Part shown: in pieces, positions 1 to 4,127 of the stretch
Position numbering within the stretch: the stretch's first letter is position 1
How the letters are laid out: every line of letters begins with the position of its first letter
Assembly: GCA_934845495.1 (NCBI GenBank)
Contig: CAKWRB010000012.1
Span: forward strand, 3,202 to 12,199
Direction: 5' to 3'
Source: an uncultured bacterium
Lineage (GTDB): Bacteria > Bacillota > Clostridia > Oscillospirales > Ruminococcaceae
DNA length: 8,998 nt
Position numbers and translations under genes: made by a program
Notes under the pieces: generated by a model
What the model was told of the DNA's origin: nothing
Database searches by the model: none
What the model saw: only the letters and a program-made list of their open reading frames with translations

Positions 1-33
1 AAATTGTACATTGGAACAAATCATCTTTAAAAA

Positions 34-63
34 ATTATACTATATATCCAAACTCATTTTCAA
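34..63 (-). promoter_or_regulatory. Candidate sigma-A promoter downstream of yabQ
   Basis: On the minus strand a TTGAAA hexamer (58-63) lies 18 nt upstream of a perfect TATAAT (34-39). The -35 overlaps the yabQ stop codon. It points out of the window to the left, where divIC sits in the Bacillus order of this cluster. The 33 bases left of the -10 show no convincing start codon with a ribosome binding site, so the target gene is not seen. The hexamers are good but the region is AT-rich, so chance matches are possible. Confidence 0.45.
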
Positions 64-503
64 GGGGATTTCGTGGTTTCTTCTGAAAAATTTCCGTTCT
101 CCCCCTCCAGGTCCGGCTGTTCCGGGAGCCGGCGCCGCACAAATCCACCCATCCAACTGCCGATGCGCCCCACCCAGCGCATCAGCCCCTTCACCAGACG
201 CAGCAGCCGGCTCAGCACAGCCAGCAGAACGGGGTACACCGTCAGGCGCAGCAGCAGAGCCCCCAGCAGCTCGCCCAGCAATACAAAGCCCCGCAGCCTG
301 CCCTCCACCGTGGAGAGCAGATAGAGAAAGCTGATGAACCCAGCCACCGCAAAGTAAAGAAGATCCAGCAGCGACTCCAGCAGCCGGGAAAGCGGCAGTT
401 CTGCCCGAAGAGCGGCGGGCAGGGCATAGACAGCCGCCAACTGAGCGCCCAGCCATACAGCGCCCCAGAAGATGAGCAGCTGGGATGAGGCCAGGCTGCT
501 CAA
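60..503 (-). CDS. yabQ: Sporulation membrane protein YabQ
   Basis: A 147-residue protein. Its N-terminal two thirds is very hydrophobic, with likely membrane segments at about residues 9-27, 44-63 and 71-100. A basic, then acidic, soluble tail follows. This layout and its place directly after yabP match the YabQ family of spore-coat/cortex-associated membrane proteins made in the mother cell. The start is a TTG whose last two bases are the first two of the yabP TGA stop (TTGA), and no ATG, GTG or other TTG lies in frame just upstream. No clear Shine-Dalgarno sequence sits at the right distance, so translation is probably coupled to yabP. Primary sequence conservation in this family is weak. 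The call rests on topology plus synteny, not on a motif. Confidence 0.78.
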   Translation of the reverse strand: MSSLASSQLLIFWGAVWLGAQLAAVYALPAALRAELPLSRLLESLLDLLYFAVAGFISFLYLLSTVEGRLRGFVLLGELLGALLLRLTVYPVLLAVLSRLLRLVKGLMRWVGRIGSWMGGFVRRRLPEQPDLEGENGNFSEETTKSP

Positions 504-775
504 CGCAGCAGGCGGGCCAGGAACCCACCCTTGAACCGGGTTTCGTCGTAGAGCAGCGCTACGATCTCCCCGGTGACCGCCACTTCTCCATTCTGGTCAT
601 CGATCCGGTCGATGTGCAGCCCTCTTCCCCGGATCACCAGCGCCCCCAACAGGGTATCCAGCTGGATGCTCTCCTCATCAAAGCTCTCGACTTGCTGCAC
701 CCCCTGGATCAGCAGTTTTTCCCGGTTTTCCAGCATCAGGTTCTGCGGCCCGGTTGCCGCTCTGGTCTTTTCCAT
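500..775 (-). CDS. yabP: Sporulation protein YabP (YabP/YqfC family)
   Basis: A 91-residue soluble protein. Family-like features are the stretch ENREKLLIQGVQQVESFDEE (about residues 16-35), the segment LGALVIRGRGLHI about 20 residues later, and the C-terminal end KGGFLARLLR. In Bacillus, yabP is transcribed in the mother cell during sporulation with yabQ; its molecular role is unknown. A longer reading frame begins 54 nt further upstream, but its first 18 codons run through the intergenic hairpin. The ATG at 775 has a G-rich Shine-Dalgarno sequence (AAAGGGGG, ending 10 nt upstream) and gives the family's usual length and N-terminus, so I chose it. It overlaps the yabQ TTG start by 2 nt, and a terminator-like hairpin abuts its start codon. 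Confidence 0.85.
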   Translation of the reverse strand: MEKTRAATGPQNLMLENREKLLIQGVQQVESFDEESIQLDTLLGALVIRGRGLHIDRIDDQNGEVAVTGEIVALLYDETRFKGGFLARLLR

Positions 776-835
776 AAAAAAACAACCCCCTTTGTGCCAC
801 TGCACCTCTCTGGGACAGCATATGCACAAAAGGGG
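776..835 (-). terminator. Terminator-like hairpin overlapping the yabP ribosome binding site
   Basis: On the minus strand, a 5' arm at 835-824 pairs with a 3' arm at 797-786 over 12 bp. One position is a G-U wobble; the arms read roughly CCCCTTTTGTGC and GCACAAAGGGGG. The loop is 26 nt. A T-rich tract follows at once (TTGTTTTTTT, 785-776) and runs into the yabP ATG. It has the form of an intrinsic terminator, although the loop is long. The GGGGG of the 3' arm is also the only plausible yabP Shine-Dalgarno sequence, so the folded RNA would hide it. The structure could stop transcription coming from rqcP, block yabP translation, or both. Confidence 0.6.
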
Positions 836-846
836 GGTGTTTATTC
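817..846 (-). promoter_or_regulatory. Possible sigma-E-like promoter for yabPQ
   Basis: On the minus strand GAATAAA (840-846, overlapping the rqcP stop codon) is followed after 15 nt by CATATGCT (817-824). These match 5 of 7 informative positions each of the Bacillus sigma-E consensus elements (KMATATT and CATACANT). The spacing is within the usual range. Transcripts would start near 810, inside the loop of the hairpin that precedes yabP. In Bacillus yabP is sigma-E dependent, which makes the placement sensible, but a match this weak is only suggestive. Confidence 0.25.
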
Positions 847-1083
847 CAGGATCTGATAACAGGTGGGAGCATCGTCCTTGGTGACATACTCGCTGACCTT
901 GAGCACCTTGACCCGCAGCGGGCGGCTGCCCAGGTTCAGTTCGATGATGTCCCCTTCCTTGACGGCCAGCGAAGCCCGGGCCACCTTGCCGTTGACCATC
1001 ACCCGGTCCGCATCACAGGCTTCGTTTGCCACGGTGCGGCGCTTGATGAGCCGGGTGAGCTTGAGGTATTTATCCAGGCGCAT
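841..1083 (-). CDS. rqcP: RqcP, S4-domain ribosome quality-control factor (YabO)
   Basis: An 80-residue protein that is essentially one S4 RNA-binding domain (about residues 1-60). It opens with MRLDKYLKLTRLIKRRTVAN, the hallmark start of the YabO/RqcP family, and has the VMVNGKVA turn at about 28-35. In Bacillus, RqcP binds the obstructed 50S ribosomal subunit with RqcH. There it steadies the P-site tRNA while alanine tails are added to stalled nascent chains. The start is clear: ATG preceded by AAAGGAGGAG at normal spacing. Length is normal for the family. The gene lies between hup and yabP as in many Clostridia, with terminator-like hairpins at both junctions, so its expression may depend on partial read-through from hup. 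An older label for this family is Hsp15-like protein. Confidence 0.93.
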   Translation of the reverse strand: MRLDKYLKLTRLIKRRTVANEACDADRVMVNGKVARASLAVKEGDIIELNLGSRPLRVKVLKVSEYVTKDDAPTCYQILE

Positions 1084-1107
1084 TGCAGAACTCCTCCTTT
1101 TCCTTAC

Positions 1108-1140
1108 AAAAAATCGGGCACCGGTTTCCCGCTGCCCGAT
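1108..1140 (-). terminator. Intrinsic terminator/attenuator between hup and rqcP
   Basis: On the minus strand an 8-bp perfect stem (ATCGGGCA with TGCCCGAT, 1140-1133 and 1120-1113) is followed by a G-G mismatch and a 3-bp CGG/CCG extension capped by a GAAA tetraloop (GNRA type). The stem is followed by five T residues (1112-1108). It begins 24 nt after the hup stop codon and ends about 25 nt before the rqcP start. This is a well-formed rho-independent terminator for hup. No convincing promoter fits between it and rqcP, so it probably acts as an attenuator that lets some transcription through. Confidence 0.85.
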
Positions 1141-1164
1141 ATGGATTCAATCCTTATGACGCAC

Positions 1165-1440
1165 TTACTTGGCAACTGCGTCCTTCAGAGCCTTACCAGC
1201 ACGGAAAGCAGGCAGCTTGGAAGCAGCAATCTTCATGGGTTCCTTGGTGCGGGGGTTGATACCCATCTTCTCGCTTCTGCTCTTTACTTCGAACTTGCCG
1301 AAGCCAACCAGAGATACGGAGTCTCCAGCAACCAGAGCTTCAGTAATGGCATCAAATACGGCTGCAACAGCCTTCTCGCTATCCTTCTTGGTCAGCTCAG
1401 CCTTCAGGGCAACTGCGCTGATAAGTTCAGTCTTTGTCAT
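1165..1440 (-). CDS. hup: HU-family DNA-binding protein
   Basis: A 91-residue protein of standard HU length. Residues 1-45 form the helical dimerisation part (MTKTELISAVA...). The beta-sheet starts at SVSLVGFGKFEV (41-52), and the DNA-gripping arm carries the signature MGINPRTKEPM (59-69). Pro63 at the arm tip intercalates at DNA kinks. The C-terminal KLPAFRAGKALKDAV helix (75-89) is typical. HU dimers bend and compact the nucleoid and assist replication and repair. The start has a good GGAGG ribosome binding site. Its own upstream region holds a candidate -10 box and a leader hairpin, and a strong terminator follows, so it is probably transcribed mainly as a single gene at high level. Confidence 0.97.
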   Translation of the reverse strand: MTKTELISAVALKAELTKKDSEKAVAAVFDAITEALVAGDSVSLVGFGKFEVKSRSEKMGINPRTKEPMKIAASKLPAFRAGKALKDAVAK

Positions 1441-1478
1441 TTCTCTATTCCTCCATAAAATGCTTTCTTCCCTGCCCG

Positions 1479-1492
1479 TCCGGCAGACCGGA
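1479..1492 (-). other. Small hairpin in the hup leader
   Basis: TCCGG-TCTG-CCGGA on the minus strand, a 5-bp perfect stem with a 4-nt loop, lies about 40-50 nt upstream of the hup start and just downstream of the candidate -10 box. It has no T-tract, so it is not a terminator. It could stabilise the 5' end of an abundant mRNA. That role is a guess. Confidence 0.35.
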
Positions 1493-1505
1493 TCAAACGG
1501 GACAG

Positions 1506-1511
1506 ATTGTA
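1506..1511 (-). promoter_or_regulatory. Candidate -10 box for hup
   Basis: TACAAT on the minus strand lies between the spoVB terminator and hup, giving a predicted leader of roughly 60 nt. No good TTGACA-like hexamer lies 16-18 nt upstream and there is no extended -10 TG, so the promoter may be activator-assisted or placed elsewhere in the 195-nt gap. A promoter somewhere in this gap is expected, because spoVB ends in a terminator and HU is needed in growing cells. Confidence 0.35.
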
Positions 1512-1540
1512 TTCTGCGTAGGACACGGATGGATTTTCCT

Positions 1541-1550
1541 GTACCGGTAC
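1541..1550. repeat. 10-bp perfect palindrome upstream of hup
   Basis: GTACCGGTAC is identical to its reverse complement. It lies about 30 nt upstream of the candidate hup -10 box, where an activator or repressor dimer could bind. It is short enough to occur by chance, and only one copy is seen in the window. Confidence 0.3.
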
Positions 1551-1577
1551 CACTTGCGTTCCATACGCTCCTGCCTT

Positions 1578-1597
1578 AAAAATGCCGTAGTTACGGC
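1578..1597 (-). terminator. Intrinsic terminator after spoVB
   Basis: On the minus strand GCCGTA-AC-TACGGC (1597-1584) forms a perfect 6-bp inverted repeat, realistically 5 bp with a 4-nt loop. It is followed by ATTTTT (1583-1578). It lies about 39 nt after the spoVB stop codon. The stem is short but GC-rich and followed by a T-tract, so it is a moderate terminator separating spoVB from hup. There is no T-tract on the plus strand side. Confidence 0.6.
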
Positions 1598-1635
1598 AAA
1601 AACAGGCTTCCCTTTCGTATGCAGCACTTAATATA

Positions 1636-3378
1636 TTATCTTAAAAGGTGCAGTTTTTCAAGTGTTTTTCCAATTTTTTCGCCGCCGGGTATCATCAAAA
1701 TATCATCTTTCGTCACTATCTTCAAAACGAACAGTAAAATAAAGTAAATTATGGCACCAATGCCTATGGAAAGCAGGGTAAACAGCTTTCCGGGGCGGTC
1801 AGCAAAGAGCTGAAACCGGCAAAACCACGCCGTTATACCACATACCAGCCCACCGGCAAAGGGTTTGGCAAAGGTATCCCCCACCCGGATGCAGACCCCG
1901 GTTTCCCGGCAGATGGCGCGCAGGCTCATCCAGACAATGAAGCCGTAGCAAAACAGTGAGCCCAGCGGGGCTGCCAGAATCCCCACTTGGGGAATCCGCA
2001 GTAAAATCAGGTTGGAGGCCAGCTTGATGCAGGCCCCCATCAGCATGAGCTTCACCGGGAGATCCATCCGTCCGATGCCCTGCAGCATACTGTTGATGGG
2101 GCTGGTCAGCGAAACGAAAATCACCACAATCCCCAAAAGTGAGAGGAGCGGAGCCGCCACCTGAATCTCCAGCTGCCGCCCAGCATAGAACAGCTCCAGA
2201 ATGGGGCGGCTGAGCAGCAGGATTCCGATGCCGGCCGGCATTGCCAGGATCGAGACGATGCGCAGCACCACCGAAATATTCTGATGTGTCCGCTCCCGGT
2301 CCCGTACCTTCCAGGCTGCTGCCACATTGGGCAGGGCACTGATACCGAACACCGTTGTCACCGCCGGTACAATGCCGAAGATGGTCAGTGCCAGGCCGGT
2401 ATAGGAGCCATAAAGGTAGTTGGGCAGCTGCTCCAGCGTCTGGCCGGAGGCAAGGACCGCCGCATACTTGACCGCAAAATAGCCGGGAGCAGCAGCAACG
2501 GCATCCCCCAGGCGGTTCATCACCGTAAACAGGTCCACCAGTGCCCCCATGCTCACCGCCAGCGATCCCAGGCAGACCGGCACCGCGGTCCGGACCAGTT
2601 CCCGGAGCAGAACGCCATAACTCTGCCCACCGGAGGACTCCGCGGTGCGGATGCGGGGATCCGGCCCCACAAAGGTGTGCCGTGCCATCAGGAAAATCAT
2701 CGAAGCCAGGGTGCTGACGCTCACTCCCCAGATCGCCGCTGCCGCAGTGAACTGGGCAAGCAGGGTCTCGGCAGCCAGCGGCCCTCCGGCATAAACCCCA
2801 AAGACGGTTCCGTCCCGGGTGTAGCTCTCCAACCCCATCGTATAGGCTGCCCCGGCAAAGCCAATGCCGCAGCTCAGGCGGATCAGCGCTTCAAACACCT
2901 GGGAAATGGCGGTGGGGACCATATTCCGCTGCCCCTCATAGTATCCCCGGTAAACCGAGATCATACAACAGCAGAAGATTGCCGGCGCAATGGAAAGAAC
3001 TGCCGCCGCAGCCCCGGGATTGCCGGCAAGGGCGGCAAAGTGTCCGCCAAAGGCCAGAACACCCAGGGTACCCAATGCACCGGTGACACACATCAGCCCC
3101 AGCGCCGCCCGGAAGGTCCGGCGGGCATCGGCAAAGTGGCCGGTAGCCACCGCCTCGGACACCATCTTGGAAACCGCGACGGGGATCCCCGCTATGGCCA
3201 GCGAGCGAACAGGGTTGAAGAGGTCGTAGGCCGTCATGAAGTAGCCCATGCCGGCACCCCCCAGGATATTGGCAAGGGGAACCTTGAAAAAGGCACCGAT
3301 GAGCTTGACGATGAGTGCCGAGGCCGCCAGGATCAGCGCACCCTGCAAAAAGTTCTGTCCGCCCGCCTTCGCCTTCAT
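1636..3378 (-). CDS. spoVB: SpoVB-type lipid-linked oligosaccharide flippase (MOP superfamily)
   Basis: A 580-residue polytopic membrane protein with about 12-14 hydrophobic segments from residue 10 to about 560, ending in a short hydrophilic tail. The N-terminus (FLQGALILAASALIVKLIGA, about 10-29; GAGMGYFMTAYDLFNPVRSLA, about 41-61; GIPVAVSKMVSE, 64-75) is typical of the SpoVB/YtgP group of polysaccharide exporters in the multidrug/oligosaccharidyl-lipid/polysaccharide superfamily. SpoVB is needed for spore cortex formation and is thought to flip lipid-linked peptidoglycan precursor in the mother cell. It is somewhat longer than Bacillus SpoVB (about 518). The close YtgP/MurJ-like paralogue is the main alternative; the yabP/yabQ neighbourhood and a sigma-E-like promoter favour SpoVB. 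The start has a GGGGGAAGG ribosome binding site. It is flanked by terminators, so it is monocistronic. Confidence 0.85.
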   Translation of the reverse strand: MKAKAGGQNFLQGALILAASALIVKLIGAFFKVPLANILGGAGMGYFMTAYDLFNPVRSLAIAGIPVAVSKMVSEAVATGHFADARRTFRAALGLMCVTGALGTLGVLAFGGHFAALAGNPGAAAAVLSIAPAIFCCCMISVYRGYYEGQRNMVPTAISQVFEALIRLSCGIGFAGAAYTMGLESYTRDGTVFGVYAGGPLAAETLLAQFTAAAAIWGVSVSTLASMIFLMARHTFVGPDPRIRTAESSGGQSYGVLLRELVRTAVPVCLGSLAVSMGALVDLFTVMNRLGDAVAAAPGYFAVKYAAVLASGQTLEQLPNYLYGSYTGLALTIFGIVPAVTTVFGISALPNVAAAWKVRDRERTHQNISVVLRIVSILAMPAGIGILLLSRPILELFYAGRQLEIQVAAPLLSLLGIVVIFVSLTSPINSMLQGIGRMDLPVKLMLMGACIKLASNLILLRIPQVGILAAPLGSLFCYGFIVWMSLRAICRETGVCIRVGDTFAKPFAGGLVCGITAWFCRFQLFADRPGKLFTLLSIGIGAIIYFILLFVLKIVTKDDILMIPGGEKIGKTLEKLHLLR

Positions 3379-3406
3379 CTGCCTTCCCCCTATCCTGTCT
3401 GTGTTC

Positions 3407-3435
3407 AGTGTATTCCCGGACTGGCCCGCTTATTC
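3407..3435 (-). promoter_or_regulatory. spoVB: Sigma-E-like promoter for spoVB
   Basis: On the minus strand GAATAAG (3429-3435) is followed after 14 nt by AATACACT (3407-3414). Against the Bacillus sigma-E elements these match 5 of 7 (-35 KMATATT) and 6 of 7 (-10 CATACANT) informative positions, at the preferred spacing. Initiation near 3400 would give a leader of about 22 nt containing the spoVB ribosome binding site. spoVB belongs to the sigma-E regulon in Bacillus, which supports the call. Confidence 0.5.
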
Positions 3436-3454
3436 AAAGACTTTCCTCACAGTT

Positions 3455-3492
3455 AAAAACTCGCCCGCCGCTGGATCCTCCCATCGGCGGGC
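3455..3492 (-). terminator. Intrinsic terminator after the zinc-ribbon gene
   Basis: On the minus strand an 8-bp perfect GC stem (GCCCGCCG at 3492-3485 with CGGCGGGC at 3470-3463) has a 14-nt loop. It is followed by GAG and then five T (3459-3455). It starts 19 nt after the stop codon of the zinc-ribbon gene. GTTGGTTTTT follows the stem on the plus strand, so it may work in both directions, although no plus-strand gene is seen. Confidence 0.8.
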
Positions 3493-3511
3493 GTTGGTTT
3501 TTAGGATTGTG

Positions 3512-3970
3512 TTATACCTGTTCCGGATTTTCCGGCTGTTCTGCCGACTCTGCCTCCGAGCGGACTTCCTCCAGCTGAATCGGTTCGGGCTGCGGCTCCG
3601 CTGCCGGTTCGGCATCCATTTTGGCGCCGCACTTGGAGCAATAGGCTGCACCAACTGCTACGCTTTCGCCGCAGTGCGGACAGGTCTTTTCACCGGTCAC
3701 CGCCGAGATCTCCGCAATCAGGCTGTCGATATCGGCATGCAGGCTATCCAGCTCGGTCACACAGGCATCGAGGAGCAGGCTGTTGTCGCTGCCGTTCTTT
3801 CTGGCGTCATATTCCAGGCGGCCCAGCTGGGCGTAAGCCTTTTCCAGATCGCTGTTCAGTCCCGAGAGCTGCAGCTTCAGCTTACCGATCTCGTACACTT
3901 CCCCCGCTTTTTCCGAAGCGGCGCTTGCAGCACTGCGTGCTGTATCCAGTACCTTATCCATGAATCCCAT
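3512..3970 (-). CDS. Coiled-coil zinc-ribbon protein of unknown function
   Basis: A 152-residue soluble protein with three parts. Residues 1-24 are an Ala/Ser-rich amphipathic stretch (MGFMDKVLDTARSAASAASE). Residues about 25-91 are charged helix likely to form a coiled coil. A zinc ribbon follows with CPHC (97-100) and CSKC (111-114), a CxxC-x10-CxxC arrangement. After that comes an acidic, Pro/Glu-rich, probably disordered tail (118-152). There is no signal peptide and no hydrophobic segment long enough to span a membrane. Similar small zinc-ribbon proteins are common in Clostridia and are mostly uncharacterised; I do not recognise a specific function. It is a single-gene unit with its own sigma-A-like promoter, a leader hairpin and its own terminator. 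A zinc-binding structural or adaptor role is inference. Confidence 0.85.
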   Translation of the reverse strand: MGFMDKVLDTARSAASAASEKAGEVYEIGKLKLQLSGLNSDLEKAYAQLGRLEYDARKNGSDNSLLLDACVTELDSLHADIDSLIAEISAVTGEKTCPHCGESVAVGAAYCSKCGAKMDAEPAAEPQPEPIQLEEVRSEAESAEQPENPEQV

Positions 3971-3997
3971 AAGATATCCACCTCACTTTATTTCATG

Positions 3998-4019
3998 CGG
4001 TCCGCCTGATGGCCGACCG
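3998..4019 (-). promoter_or_regulatory. Interrupted hairpin in the zinc-ribbon gene leader
   Basis: A near-symmetric inverted repeat of 22 nt: CGGTC, one mismatch, GCC, a 4-nt loop, GGC, one mismatch, GACCG. It lies between the -10 box and the ribosome binding site, roughly 15-20 nt upstream of the Shine-Dalgarno sequence. It has no T-tract. It could be an RNA hairpin that tunes translation or mRNA stability, or a DNA operator for a dimeric regulator. Dyad symmetry is clear; the role is unknown. Confidence 0.45.
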
Positions 4020-4043
4020 TTCGTTCCTATTTTTTATGCCTTT

Positions 4044-4072
4044 ATTATATGCTCTTTCCGGTAAAAAAACAA
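4044..4072 (-). promoter_or_regulatory. Sigma-A promoter of the zinc-ribbon gene
   Basis: On the minus strand TTGTTT (4067-4072) is 17 nt upstream of a perfect TATAAT (4044-4049). The -35 hexamer is made from the T-tract of the hemZ terminator. Initiation near 4037 gives a leader of about 67 nt that includes the interrupted hairpin. Confidence 0.65.
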
Positions 4073-4104
4073 CCGCTCCAGCGGCCAAACAGCCTCCGGA
4101 GCGG
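4063..4104 (-). terminator. Intrinsic terminator after hemZ
   Basis: On the minus strand CCGCTCC (4104-4098) pairs with GGAGCGG (4079-4073) over 7 bp, with an inner GGC/GCC pairing in the 18-nt loop. TTGTTTTTTT (4072-4063) follows. It starts 23 nt after the hemZ stop and closes the rsh-dtd-MBL-hemZ operon. Confidence 0.85.
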
Positions 4105-4127
4105 AAATGTTCAGAAAATCGTTACAA

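Noticed and set aside
1..59. Start of divIC at the left edge
   Set aside because: divIC is expected next by synteny, but the ATG codons here lack a ribosome binding site and only a few codons are visible, so no gene is called.
776..829. An 18-residue N-terminal extension of YabP
   Set aside because: It is encoded by the intergenic hairpin, has no good ribosome binding site and does not resemble the family N-terminus.
1441..1635. Riboswitch or small RNA in the spoVB-hup gap
   Set aside because: Only short hairpins and a terminator are present; no conserved riboswitch or T-box core could be recognised.
2284..3456. Plus-strand open frame opposite spoVB
   Set aside because: It is hydrophilic and Gly/Arg/His/Gln-rich with no domain, as expected for the complement of a membrane protein gene.
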